DNA of 64,000 nt from Tethya wilhelma (lineage: Eukaryota > Porifera > Demospongiae > Tethyida > Tethyidae). Location: NCBI GenBank assembly GCA_964030475.1, contig CAXIPT010000002.1, positions 3,368,998 to 3,432,997 of the forward strand, in the 5' to 3' direction. Numbering within the stretch: the first letter of the stretch is position 1; each line of letters starts with the position of its first letter. The notes below the pieces were generated by a model. That model was not told where the DNA came from and did no database searches. It saw nothing but the letters and a program-made list of their open reading frames with translations. Below are positions 1-11,909 of the stretch, one piece after another. Position numbers and translations under genes: made by a program.

Positions 1-304
1 AAGTGAGACAAGTGAATACACCGAATTCAGTGCTTAGTTTATCACACTTAATATAAATGCCATCGGCTCTCATTGTAATATCGTGACCACATACACAACC
101 TTCGGTAGTCTCATTGGATGGTTGGAACCAGTTGGGACAATCCAGCTTTTCGGCCATTCTATCTTTGAGCGTACAATAATCAGACTTGTTTCCCAACTCC
201 AAACTGGTTACTTGTGAAATCAAACAAACTCCAAGGAACACTAAAGCTGGCTTGAATTTTAAAGACATGGCCTTTTGTATGTTACTTGTCTTGGTCATAA
301 TCAT
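1..304 (-). CDS. Secreted protein, 5' exon only (partial)
   Basis: Reading leftwards from ATG codons at 304, 298 or 268, the frame stays open to the window edge. The residues after the third Met (SLKFKPALVFLGVCLISQVT) form a typical signal peptide: basic start, hydrophobic core and a polar cleavage region near Ser-Leu-Glu. The mature part has several cysteines (YCTLKD, LDCPNW, GCVCGH, IKCDK, FTCL), as in extracellular disulfide-bonded domains, and one N-glycosylation-type site (NETT). I do not recognise the family. The gene continues outside the window. Which of the three in-frame ATGs is used cannot be told from sequence; the one at 268 gives the most compact signal peptide. Confidence 0.6.
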   Translation of the reverse strand, partial: MIMTKTSNIQKAMSLKFKPALVFLGVCLISQVTSLELGNKSDYCTLKDRMAEKLDCPNWFQPSNETTEGCVCGHDITMRADGIYIKCDKLSTEFGVFTCLT

Positions 305-669
305 ATTCACATGAAATGAATCAACTGACTATATAGGCTGTGATTTATGTTGTGAAGATTGTGCCTAAGTATTATTGTTGTGTTTTTTTGTACTTTTTTT
401 TTTTTTGGACCTGAAATCTGAATTTACTGAGAAGAGATAGATATTTGGGAGTTTAAAGTAAAAAACACTAAAACTTCTTTAATTTGTTTTTTGTTGTTCA
501 TAAAGATCATCAAAGTTTAGATCATCCTTCGGAGAAGTGCTTCCCAAAGCCTTTTATTTGTTTGTTTGTTTTTAAAATGTGTAAGTGTAAATTAATAATT
601 ATTTGACTAAGTCAGCATCAACATAATGGCCTAGCTGTATATATTCACTTTTAGATTACAGAGCTACCC
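305..669. other. Intergenic, A+T-rich
   Basis: Presumed promoter side of the leftward secreted-protein gene. It contains poly-T runs near 385-407 and 484-560. I see no coding exon or structured element. Confidence 0.4.
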
Positions 670-1152
670 ATGAGTGTACTGCTGTTGATCCTCCATGAGC
701 TGAAAGAGAGGAGATTAGTCTCTGACATCGGAGGACTCTATCACATCCCTCACCACCAGGTAGAGATGGTGGGCGCATCAGATTGAACACTGTAACTAAA
801 TGATTATCATGGCAGTTGGCAGTTCCAATTCTAACCTAGTCGCATGCATTCCTTGTATTACAAACATTGTGTATGTATGAAAATTCAGTAGAATTTTTTT
901 TAAAATCTATAGCTGGGATTAGAACCCTTGGGTCTCTATAGTCAGATGCTCTTACCACTTACTGAGCTACAACTAGCTCATAGCTACGTAGATATCATCA
1001 TCATGTATGACACAGTGTACCTGCTATGTGTTTGTATCTATGTATAGATTGAAGAAGGTGTGTGTAGCAAGTGTTGTCGTGATCCAACTGTAGACTACCT
1101 GTTTCTGTGGACCAACTGTCTTGTCAGCTTTTTCTCAACTGGTTCTCTGTAA
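670..1152 (+). CDS. Candidate two-exon gene, unrecognised
   Basis: Exon 670-759 starts with ATG and ends at a CAG|GTAGAG donor. Exon 1048-1152 starts after a TATAG acceptor and reads in the same phase to a TAA, or splices out at GTAAGA at 1149. The product would be about 64 residues, with a Leu-rich helix (VLLLILHELKERRLV) and a second exon with Cys (CSKCC). The opposite strand is interrupted by stops here. The frame also stays open upstream of the ATG to a TAG at 652-654, so this could be internal exons of a larger gene cut by the N at 1280. No family is recognised. The helix plus the following basic stretch loosely resembles a winged-helix protein, but this is weak. Confidence 0.3.
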
Positions 1153-1183
1153 GATGTTGTTTTCAATCTTGTGCATGCACACA

Positions 1184-1212
1184 CTTTGTGTGTGTGTGTG
1201 CTGTGTGTGTGT

Positions 1213-1254
<42 letters not shown>

Positions 1255-1280
1255 GTGTTGTGTGTATGTGTGTGTGTGTN
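1184..1280. repeat. (GT)n microsatellite ending in an N
   Basis: Long TG dinucleotide run with a few interruptions, ending at a single N at 1280. It is probably a contig end, since the leftward gene on the right side loses its C-terminal exons just beyond it. Confidence 0.8.
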
Positions 1281-1561
1281 ACGTACAAGCGCTATTGGTA
1301 TTGGTGTGTTGGTTCAAGCATGGGACATACCATATAGCACAAAATATCGGGAGGAGTAAAATTTGGCAGATTGACAAAAATTTCATGTTTAGCGGATTTA
1401 TTTTGACGGTAGTGCACGCAGCAATACACGTATTCCATCTGTGCTGTGTAAAATGACTTTTTCATGGATTTACATAATATTGGTAGTCCTTACCGAAATA
1501 ACCAATCCACCAATATTAAAATCCGCCAAATATTTGTTCTATGTGGTACGTACATACGTAC
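1281..1561. other. Non-coding flank downstream of the NACHT gene
   Basis: A+T-rich. It contains loosely inverted words (gcggatttattttg near 1392 against atccgccaaatattt near 1521), suggesting a decayed foldback element. I could not find the expected next exon of the leftward NACHT gene here. Confidence 0.35.
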
Positions 1562-4500
1562 CTGAGGAGGTATTTAGCAGCAAGAACACACCACAGAGGA
1601 GACTCTGGAGCATTTGATGCTAGGAGATCAACCTAAAGATAAACAAAAGCAAAACAAACAAACAAACAAGCAAACAAACAAACAAGCACTTAACGCTGAT
1701 AATTTCTAAAATTCTCCTGCATGATGACACAAGGGTTTATCTCATGCATGGTGTATGAAGTAGTTTGAGGTACTTGTAACTTACATGTTCCTCTGACAGT
1801 TTAGTACTCTCAGCTTCTTGAAAAGACCTAATGAGTTTTCTTAGATCATCTCTGTTGGGGGTAGGAAGACTGGGTGAGGGAAGTCCCCTATAGGTAATAT
1901 GGATTACATCATGAAACAGAACAATAAATAGCTGCAAAATGCATACACGCATAATTATGTACCTCCAAACGTCAGGAAAGTTGTCCTCTTTGGCTGTCAA
2001 CACGACTCTGATGTTCTTTGGGAGCGGTTTGAGTATCCAACTGAAGTAGTGCTCACAATTCTAATAAGACAGTTGATGCATAAATAATTCACAATTAATG
2101 TATAGCCATCATAAAATGATCAGAGTTTTGAACTTTAAAAATCATCGATTGATATTGAGGAATAAAATTGATATTGATTCTTACTGTCAAGAGATTAACA
2201 TTAATATCAACATTATAAAATTTAATATGTACCTGATCCCGGTTCCAACTGACTGATCAAGAGATATCAACAATTATCATATCATACGTACGGTATCATA
2301 CGTACGGTAGTACGTATAGTAGGAATGGGCCGACTGTCCCATAGACACAATACAAAATGTTGGCCACTATAAAAATCTAGTCAAACAAAATTAAACCTTC
2401 AAAGTTGCCCAGAGGCTCTTACTGACAGATTACCAACTGCATGCAAGGCCTAAAGCTCACAAAACCTTTCCTCAGCACTCGTAGTGAGCGCTATTGGGAA
2501 GCCACCATAGTGCCATTTTTGTTCTCCTAACGTACTTACTTACTTACGTACGTACTTCCTAACTGACTTACTTGAAAACGATTTCCAGAGAACCAAAATG
2601 TGTTGAGCCAACTTTGACAGCACAAAGTAAGTTCTTTTCATGGGTACTATATACATTCCTTGATACTCGTTTTCATCATAAATAGGCCTAAACAGAAACT
2701 AGAAAGCTTTGAAACTTAGTGTATAAATTCATGTACTACAATGCAGCCATCTTGTAGGTAGAGTTCAAAGGTCATCTATACACGTGGCATTATTATGCGC
2801 ATGCGCATTAGCCTCCTTCACTAGTATATAGTGCTGCTACTCAAGCTTTTTGTAAAGACTAACCAGTCTCTAATATTTTCCACACTGTAGTGTTGAAAAA
2901 AGTGAATGAACAAGTAGTAAAAATTTCAAAAAAATAAGTAGTGTAGGAATGGGCAGTGCTGTAAAAAGCATTGGAACAAGGCATGTCTCAATTTCGGCAC
3001 ATGACTACTTCATTTTTTATGCCCAACTCTTGGTTGGCAGAGCAGTTTAAGTTGCTTGTTTTATTATGATCTACTCCACTGCTTAGCTAACTGATTAGAT
3101 TGAACTAATGCAATAATAAGCTATGGTACTATAGTAATTAATACAGATCTTTGTTGCATTTATGACACTGAGGATCCGTATTAGGGATCAAGAATAAACC
3201 AAAAATGAAGTAGTCATGTGCCGAAATTGAGACATGCCTTGTTCCAATGCTTTTTACCGCACTGCCCATTCCTACACTACATTTTTTTTTTTTGAAATTT
3301 TTACTACTTGTATTATATAAAGCTATGAATTCTAAAATCAAAAAATACTTTTTTCTAACTCACTGATTAACTAGTATCAACCCCTTCAATAATTTCTGGC
3401 GATTCAAAATCAATTCTTACCGTCAAGAGATCGACATTGTCAATAACAAGGACGGCCTTCATTCCTGAATCTTCGAGACAGACAGACAGCTTCTCCAGCC
3501 AAGAGACAAACATGTCGCAGAGCTCTTGAGGTTTGATGGGTATGGCAGCTGTCTCCTTACAGAAATACACCATCTATATAGAATAGTACACAATACGCAG
3601 TTGTACATTTAGTATAGTAGAAAAGAGCATGATTATCTACTCTTGTTATAGACAAAATTATTGAAATGATTCCAAGTACAACTCAAGGCCACAAGCGGGC
3701 TAGTCTCAGGCTGCCAAATTTTATTCCTACTAATATTTTGTGCTTATGGTATGAAGTCAGTTAGGCTCATAAACCTGACTTTATCAAATGTGTGGAGGGA
3801 TTGGTTTATGAGGCTAGTTATGATTGCAATGTTTGCCAGCAAAACAAGCCTAAATGAACATTCAAGCACAAAATTCAGCCGAGATAGTTCAAACTTACTT
3901 TTTGTAGAAATCTTCGATACAATACTCCCGACTCAGCACTCGATGAGCACTGATTCTTGACAAAGTGGTAGAACACGAGAAACTCTCCACTTTGCTGAAG
4001 CTGTTCAATCCTAAAAACAGTAAAACAAGTATATAGTTAATTTCAATCTCATGTATGTCACATTATGGCCTATTCCACATGCAAGGGAAGATTTTTTGTG
4101 ATAAACAATAATTATTACGATGGAAGATGTACCACTTGGTGATGACAGCTGTTCTTCCCATTCCAGGACGACTGGTAATCAGCACTGAAGCTATAGTGTC
4201 CTCCTCAACAAGGTAGCTCTCCAAATGTTCCATAACCTACATGTAAATGGTACGTATAATACATAGTAGCAAGTGAGACAAAAGAACGATAGTCTTGTAC
4301 TCAGGTCTAGTAAAATTCAAATGGTGCTATCTTTACATCAATAAATAGAGAAACCCTCCAAATGCTTGCTTAGAAAAATGTCTAGTAAATTAGAAAAATA
4401 TTCAGATGCTAGGTTTGCGATAATTTTTAGCAGACATTACCTCATCTGTAGCAACGAGGGAGCTCGGAGGGAGCTGTTTGAAGTTCTTGAAGACATCCAC

Positions 4501-5635
4501 CTGCTCCCACTCCCTCCTCATGTCCTCCAGGTAGGCTGTCCTCTCTATCACTCCATCGCTGTCATTCTCCATCTTGATCAACAGGTTGTGCTCCTATGAC
4601 AATGGAAAGATTACATCACAATGATGTAATGAATCAAGCTATTATTAAATGATTTGCCATTGAATTTAATACCTCATCTAAGACTTTTTCAAGCTCAGTA
4701 GTCAAACGAATAAGACTAGCTTCCACTTCAGCAGTACAGTCGATATGCTGTAGTACATAACACATAAAACTTACATAATGTTCCTATGTGTCTGTGTGGA
4801 TGTGTGGATGTGTGGATGTGTGGATGTGTACATGCGTGGATGCGTGGATAAATGTGGATGACTTACAATCGACTTGTCATTTTTGACTTTCTTCACGCGA
4901 TCCTTCAGCTTGCTAGGCTGAGCTATGTCACTGTGGAAAGAATGTCCATTAGGAGCATTTACATGTGGTGACCATTACCACACACAGTAAGTATCATACT
5001 GTTACAGTGTATGTCAGTATACTTACCATTCTTCTGGTACGAAGACAAAGAACGACGATCTAGCACTGGGGTTGTTCAGAAAACCATATTCAGTTTCAAT
5101 CTTGGTCAGCCTGAACACAGACGGAACCAAGAGTTAAAAATTACGTAGTAACTCTTTTCTTTAGAACGGAGAAATAGTTCAGACTGTGGCTAGCTGCAAC
5201 TTACAAATAGCATTCAAGATAGATTGAAAAGAGCAACATTAGTGCCACAACATTTCTATAACTGTGACTTTCACCAACTATAGCTACAGATCTATATTAG
5301 AGCACTTTTAAAGCGAGAGGGCATGAGAGTGCCTAAGGGCATACAATACAAATAAGTGCAGCAGACGCACAAAAGAAGGTGGGTAAAACATTAATACAGA
5401 CTTACCAAAACAAAGACTACAATCATACAATTTAGCAGAGGTGGGTCAAGCATGAATTTAACCATAACTTAGTGCAATTGGACATACAAACATAATTTAT
5501 GTAGTCTCACTTGTCAGCAGGTCCTTTTAGAAAACCAATGAATACGTCTGATTGCTTGACTTGGTTTACTGCCACTTTTATGAGTTCTTCCTCTCTCTAG
5601 AGTGAGTGGATAAGAATGATGGGCACACACACAGA

Positions 5636-5686
<51 letters not shown>

Positions 5687-5687
5687 N

Positions 5688-5755
<68 letters not shown>

Positions 5756-7960
5756 TACAATTGATGGAAGGTCATCCTTATTCATGAAACAGGGAACAAC
5801 AGAGCAGCCTTCTTCTTTATACTTAGCAACCAGAGGAGCAAAGTGATCCTACAAAACAAACAAAATATTCAATATCATAACTACTTCTGTTTAGTAGCTA
5901 TTTGTTGTGTCAAAAATAAGTCACAAAGAAAAGATTGAAATGAAGTCACAAACAAATTATTGAAACGAAGCATATAATATTATCATTTTAAGTGCAAAAA
6001 ATTATCGTATGAATAGCATACAAACCTTTAAGAAAGTGTCGACAATGGCACGAGTGCCAGATGGAGCCGAGACATAGACATTGAGAACAAACTTCCATTT
6101 CACGTTCCAAGGAGAACCGGGAACCCAGTGAACAGACTCTGCCGAGACATAACAACATTGCATCAATCATTGTGAATTTAGAAAGATAATAGTAAGAATT
6201 ACAATAGCCTTCCTTGTAATTAGCCTCATCCCCAGGCTCCTCTTTGACCTTTCATTTTGGAAGACCTGGGAATGTGTCAAGTCAATATGTATGCTAACCA
6301 TTTTCAGTTTCAACGGCATTTTTAAAGAGTGCTTTAGTTTCATCGACTCCCTCCCAGCGGCCGAGGGACTCCACAATCTCCTTGGCTGAGAGACGAGGCA
6401 GATCAGTGGACAAAGAGCGTTCCTCACCTCCTGAAAGAAGAGAGAGAAAAATGAAACAAGAATTAGAAAAAAGATGCTTGCTACAATCCAAACGGTGTGT
6501 CATTCTGTATTCTATTTTTAAAAGAAAATCATTAGTTATTCACAAAGTAGGAGCCTGGAAATGATGCTACAACTAGTCAGTATTCACTTCCAATTCCTGA
6601 GAGAGGGCAAGATTTAGTATCTAGATAAAATACGCTTGCTATAATCCGGCCAAACACTGCATCATAATTATTACAATTTTCAGAGGAATATTCATGAAAT
6701 AGGAGACTAGGAACAAGGCTACAACTAAATAAATGCAGTCTTGTCTCCAGGGTTTTTCCCTCATGAAAATATTTGTGAAGGAGAAGCTTGGGAATGAGGA
6801 CATAGCTAGACAACTAGATAAACTATACATAGTTTCAAGTTAACTGACCAAAAAGTAAAATCATTGGCATGTACAGTACAACAATACAACAAATTACGAG
6901 TCTTACCATTCACCACCCCCTCGTGATATTCAGCCCCTCCATCAAGATCAACACTAGCCTGTAGTCTCATCTCAAGATCAGATCTGATCTTCTTCAACTC
7001 GGCAATCTCCTTGTCCCTCGACTCTTCCAATCTCTGATACATTGTCTTCCTTATCTCAAGCTGCTGGTGTAAACTCCTGGGAAAGATAGAAATCAGAGGG
7101 AACTGGTATAACTCCTAGTAGTGGTACTCAGGCCATTCCTTTTTTTAGCGTTTTGTCCCAAAAATTGTGGGTACATAAAGTTACATCTGTTGGGATTCTA
7201 GAGACATAACGATTACATTGATTTGCATTGTGTGTAGTGCAGTAATCCACAAGGACAATTTCGTAAAAAATAAGACTCTTAAAAGAATGAGGAAGGGATT
7301 TGCCTTCACAGTCTCAAAATTTACAGAAGTAAAGCAAGGAGGGTACAGCTTAATTCTATCAAGGCTATAAGCAAAATCTTTGTCAGCATAAAAGCTACAG
7401 TCTTACTCGATTGTCTCCATAGCGACGTGGTTCTCCTCAATCAATCTCTCCTTCTCTTTCTTGAGGTCTTCATACATTGTCTGTCTCACACGAAGCTCAG
7501 AACGTAGGCGGTCATTTTCATGTTGCAATGCCTCCATAGCAACAGCTCCTGTACACCACCTCCCAGTAACTATCACTCACTAGGAGAAAATATGTTGTCA
7601 AGAATTAGTCACAATTCTGTTGGTACAAATAGAACAACGCACGTCTAAATGCAGTTTCCTTAATTTTGACATATGTAATCGTATACTGTACATATGTGAT
7701 GTGCACAATTTGACTCTGTTTCGTCTGAAGTATATAGATAATTTAAGTGTGTGTTTGTGTATGCCTTTGAATGGCTCTACACAGACATAGTAGTACAGTG
7801 AAAACAGGTTGCTTGGCAACTATACTGTACAGTGTAATGGGTGTGACAATTAGTTATTAAAGGAATGCAATTGGCGAACAGTACAACGCAGAACACGACT
7901 GACAAAACTGACATACAACAACACTGACTCAAATACAATATACACACACATACCAGTCAT
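1562..7960 (-). CDS. Nephrocystin-3-like coiled-coil / DUF4062-like / NACHT-type NTPase, C-terminus missing
   Basis: Seventeen exons keep frame on the minus strand: 7960-7954, 7548-7407, 7076-6907, 6430-6299, 6138-6026, 5848-5759, 5596-5511, 5110-5027, 4930-4867, 4747-4673, 4593-4441, 4236-4133, 4010-3899, 3573-3421, 2060-1963, 1887-1785 and 1632-1562, about 585 residues. Residues 1-100 are coiled coil with two related segments (RQTMYEDLKKEKE and RKTMYQRLEESRDKE). Residues about 160-300 match the pattern of DUF4062 (beta strand FVLNVYVSAPS, later SDVFIGFLKG). An NTPase core follows, with a P-loop-like SRPGMGRTAV and a Walker B VLVIDNVDLL, then VVLTAKEDN. The order coiled coil, DUF4062-like, NACHT is that of nephrocystin-3-type proteins; TPR repeats would be expected next but are not in the window. 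The frame ends at a donor at 1561 with no following exon, so the gene is truncated at the contig end (N at 1280). The Walker A Lys is Arg. The start is a seven-base first exon and is uncertain. Confidence 0.72.
2318..3310. mobile_element. Foldback transposable element, AGGAATGGGC family, in an intron
   Basis: Inverted arms at 2911-3018 and 3201-3310 are nearly complementary over about 105 bases and include tgtaggaatgggcagtgc. Further left, 2318-2910 starts with agtaggaatgggcc, so the outer ends also carry the motif in inverted orientation. The whole unit is matched elsewhere: reverse complement at 54026-54700, arms at 51616-52006, and one part at 20303-20610. No transposase frame is seen, so it is non-autonomous. 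It lies in the longest intron of the NACHT gene. Confidence 0.75.
3757..3823. repeat. Small foldback repeat
   Basis: Inverted words ttaggctcataaacc and ggtttatgaggctagtt lie about 35 bases apart in an intron. A similar word, gttagcctcataaacc, occurs at 40870-40885, suggesting a short MITE-like family. Confidence 0.4.
4790..4855. repeat. Tandem repeat of a 10-base unit (tgtgtggatg)
   Basis: Five to six direct copies in an intron of the NACHT gene. They show no coding continuity. Confidence 0.7.
5597..5758. repeat. Intron made almost wholly of (TC)n(N)(CA)n
   Basis: The 162-base intron between the exons at 5848-5759 and 5596-5511 is mostly a (TC)n run from 5637, an N at 5687 and a (CA)n run to 5750. 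The flanking exons keep frame. The N here is probably a gap in the microsatellite. Confidence 0.75.
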
Positions 7961-8534
7961 TGCATATAGCCATTTAATAGTAATGAAACATGCTGTAGGA
8001 GTGTAGCCTCATATCTAAGCTCTCTCTATTCGGAGCCTGGGTACAAAGCAGGTGGGAGTGACAGACAATTAGATAAAATTGAGTGACTGGTATTCAACAT
8101 AATAAAGCAACTCTCCATTAGCTACTGAGCTTTGAGCAGTGACTCATATTGAGTGTAGCTATATACAGCATGGCCTGGTTCACCATTGGTGCTCCACTTG
8201 CAACTGAAATTATATGCCAATGAAACTAAAACAGGCTGACTACACTGTGAAAATTTAACATATTGACAGTAAATGACACACACACGCTCTTCAGCCACAT
8301 AACCGTTGCTCATTGTAGAAACCTATTACTCACCTTCAGCTGGCTTTTCAGCAACTCGAACCCAAGTTTTTAGAAGACACTGCTCAGTCCATGAAGTGAA
8401 GTATCCACAGAAAGCGGTTTGGAACTGGTCGCTAAAAATAAATGCAAACAGTGCAGCGCATAATAATTCCAGCGTTCCCGCGGCGCGCGCCTGACCTGAA
8501 TCCATACGCGCGTAATCGATCTCGGGGGCAATCA
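7961..8534. promoter_or_regulatory. Head-to-head intergenic region (bidirectional promoter candidate)
   Basis: It separates the leftward NACHT gene from the rightward glycosyltransferase gene. The right part (about 8460-8530) is locally G+C- and CpG-rich in an A+T-rich window. A possible extra minus-strand exon lies at 8431-8334: TTTTTAG acceptor, open frame with FTSWTEQCLLKTWVRV, and a GTGAGT donor whose phase fits the exon at 7548. If real, it is an alternative 5' exon of the NACHT gene. Confidence in that exon is low. Confidence 0.4.
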
Positions 8535-11500
8535 ATGTGGTTTGGATCATATCATGGACTAGCTATGCGTCTCTACGTGTCTCACCTTCTCTTCCTCGTG
8601 GCTGGATTGACTCTAGGCCTCCTTCTAGCTTCATCATGGCAGCTGCTGGACTCTTGTACGAGCCAGTACGAAGAGTATGAAAGGATAGTCCGCCGCGGCC
8701 TCCAAGACTGCGTGTGTGGGGATGAGTTGTTTTCGCTACAAAGACTGGCTGAATTATGTATCGATGATAAAAGTACAGGAAACGTTTCAGCAGCTGAGGT
8801 TGCAGCTGGTGGTGGTGGTGGTAAGTCTGATGATGTGGCAGCCATGAATGCATACTTGCACCCAGCAGACTCACTGTTGTACAAAGAAAGGCTCAGGTTA
8901 AAGACGAGAGACCGGCTGGGATATAAACCAGGTTCTAAGGGTGAGCCAATGCTTCTGAGTGAAGAATACACCTTCAAGGAGGAGATATTTGTTGGGGTGC
9001 TGACACAAGAAGTATATCTTTCCACTCGAGCGCAATCGGTGTATGAAACTTGGGGAAAACAAGTCGACAAGCTAGTCTTCTTTGTCGGCGAAGATTGTAA
9101 CGTTTCAGCAGAACTTTCACATTTACCGATAGTCAAACTAAAGGGAGTACCAGATGTTAGCTACCCGCCGTTGAAGAAGTCCTTTGCCGTGCTGAGCTAC
9201 ATTTATCAACATTATGTGAGTCAATTCAAATGGTTTATACGAGCTGACGATGACGTGTATATTCGTACCAACAAATTGAGAGACTTGCTACGTAAGATGA
9301 ACCCTTATGAGAGTGTGTATCTAGGTCGTGCAGGGATTGGTCGCAAGGAGCATCTAGAAGGATTGAAGTTATTGCTACACGAACGCTACTGTATGGGAGG
9401 ACCAGGGATTATACTGAGTGCAGGGGTGCTCAGGTTGATTGCTGCACACTTGGAGAGCTGTGTAGAAGCAGGTAATATTAAAATAAATTTAACTTAAAAG
9501 AAGATGAAAATTCATTGATCACAATCATACACGTATTATTGTAGAAAGAAAAACCATTGATAGTTTTTGAAGTCATATAAAATACTATTCATTGTAGTAA
9601 TAACAAAACATTAGTGTAGGAATCACTTAAATTGCAAAATCTGGCAACCAACCTAAACAGAGTAATGTGTACAATTAAATTAACAAACCATTAAGTTATG
9701 AGTGAATCATTGAAGTGCATTCCTCAGGCTGCATGTGTGTGCACATTGTGTCACTGCGGGGCCCTTGAATGAATGTTAATTGCCCACATACCAGCAGGAA
9801 TTTATGCTTGTACTCCTGATAAGTAAAGTTTAAGGTTTAGGGGTCAAGATAGCATAACAAATTAAACTTTAATGATTTTAATTTGATGTTAGTATACCAG
9901 CTGCATGCAATAGTAATTAAAGTAAGCTGGTACTGGTTACACCTTCACCACTTAGCATTTACGATACCCCTCAAAGGGTTGAAACCATGCATGCATGGCC
10001 CGGGCCTTTGATCTTTCACACTTTTTACAACCCTACACAGGGTGCATATAACCTGTACCACTACCAATTAGAATTATTTACACCCTATTTTTAACAGTAT
10101 ATATAAATTAAACTGACCAGTGAGTCCAGCTAGCATAAGCCATGTAGCTGCATGATACAAACTCTAATGTCTGGAAATTAAATCTTGCTCTTCCACTAAT
10201 CATTAATACATGCAGTGGCAGTATTGTTCCAAGGTGAAGAAGACAGAGATCTGATCTGGGATGATGTTGAAATTGGTCGCTGTTTCAGTCGAAAGTTGGA
10301 CGTACAATGTTCTTCGTCGACAGAGGTAAAGTATATTCACTATGAAGTTACTGTATGCCAGACACCACTGATAGATATAGCCGTTGTATTTTGCATATAC
10401 TAGTACATCAGGATGAATCATGAAAGGTATATTATAACTTATATGTTATTCCACATGTAAACTTGCAGTCTCGACTGTACTTTGTCTTTGATTACCATGG
10501 TGACGCACTTCGACCTCTCACTTTGTGGACTAAACCTGACTTCAAAGACCTTATTAGTCTCCACCCTCTCAAACAACGTAATAATATGAGGGCTGTCCAT
10601 CATTACTACACAACACTAGAGTTTGAATCAAAGTTTGAAGAGCTGCAAGTGTTGGCTAAATATTTGAACGATCTGTGTGTTACACTCCCAGCTACTGTTG
10701 CTCCACCCCGGTCTATTCATAATGGCTGCAATATCACACTCAACCCACATTTCGGAGATTTTAATCACTCTCTCAATTACATAGGGACATCTCCTCACAT
10801 TGTTCCAATAGCAGAGGTACCGTTTGTACACAATCCGAGAGACAGATTTGATTTTTCACCTTGGATACGATTCAATAATTCATTAGTCCAAGAAATAGGA
10901 GGGTTCTCCCCCCAGCATGCCCCCTACACTAGCTTTAGATCAGAAATGACACACATATTGAGAGAACTAGCATTGTACCTTAGTAAAAGCAAATCTAAAT
11001 CGTTTGTTGGAGTAAAGATACTGGATGGATACACTAGATTTAATCCTCACTTAGGTAGAGAATATCTACTGAATCTAAACATAACATTTGAAGTGGAGAA
11101 AACACCGGAATTAAAACAATTTCATCTCATCCGTGAATTCGGACCATCAATATCCTTAATCGAGACACCCCTGTCATTATTAACACCCCCCACAGTGCAT
11201 GTAATTCTACCAGTGGAACGTATCGATGACAGGTTGAGAGGATTCCTGTCCAGTTATGTCAGCATAAATACAGCACCTCACTATGGTCAACAAAGCCGTT
11301 TGCATCTCATTGCTGTCATGTTCTCAAACGAACTTGCTTCAGATTTAAAGCTAGAATTGAACGACATCATTCAAACGTCTCTAGTATCACTATCCATTAC
11401 CATGGCGATAGGAGAAGGAAGTTTCAATCGTATTAAAGCAGTAGACATGGGGATGATGTCACTCACAGACAAGCAAGCTATTGCTTTCGTAGCTAACAAA

Positions 11501-11909
11501 TGTCAGATTTGGGGATTCATTTTTCAGCCATTGCTGTAGCAATACAATACGACAAGAAAGAGTATATTTTCCCATACCATTTGAATTGCATGGATCGTAC
11601 AACCAATGGACGACATTTGACCCTCCACCACCTTTGACGTCTGTGTCGGGACAGTGGTCGTACTACAATAATGACCTCGTGTGCATTTATAAAGAAGACT
11701 ACGATTCTATCAATGATCTCCATGACAACAAATATGGTGAAGGATTGTTTGAGCGTGTTAGCGCAAGTTTTCTCGAAGTAATGCAAGCTCCAGACCCCAG
11801 CCTCTTTCTGCTTGGAAGTGACAAGAGTTGTCGCGATTTAGAGTCGATTAGTCAAAGGGAATTATGTCAGAGATTAAAACAGGTTGGACAGGAGGATCAG
11901 GTTGAATGA
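8535..11909 (+). CDS. Chondroitin synthase / polymerising factor-like glycosyltransferase, one apparent frameshift
   Basis: Exons are 8535-9471, 10216-10325 and 10469-11909, about 828 residues, close to vertebrate CHSY proteins. An ATG at 8535 or 8565 gives a short cytoplasmic tail and a signal anchor (LLFLVAGLTLGLLLAS), as expected for a Golgi type II enzyme. The first domain has the beta3-galactosyltransferase/fringe-like signature FIRADDDVYIR and later YCMGGPGIILS, then DVEIGRC across the splice. The second half matches the CHSY C-terminal domain (RVYFPIPF, LVCIYKEDY, HHP-like region replaced by APDPS). The frame breaks near 11496-11498 in aacaaatg; dropping one A restores homologous sequence. 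In the restored frame the second domain's DVD metal motif is NVR, so that half may be inactive, as in CHPF-type subunits. The break may be a sequencing error or a real lesion. Confidence 0.8.

Noticed and set aside
1184..1337. Open frames of Cys-Val repeats
   Set aside because: They are translations of a (GT)n run with an N inside.
5514..5785. Arg-Glu and Cys-Val repeat proteins
   Set aside because: They come from (TC)n and (CA)n in an intron whose flanking exons splice cleanly.
8582..9136. Minus-strand 184-codon open frame
   Set aside because: It is antisense to the glycosyltransferase exon, which has strong motif support; no domain is seen on the minus strand.
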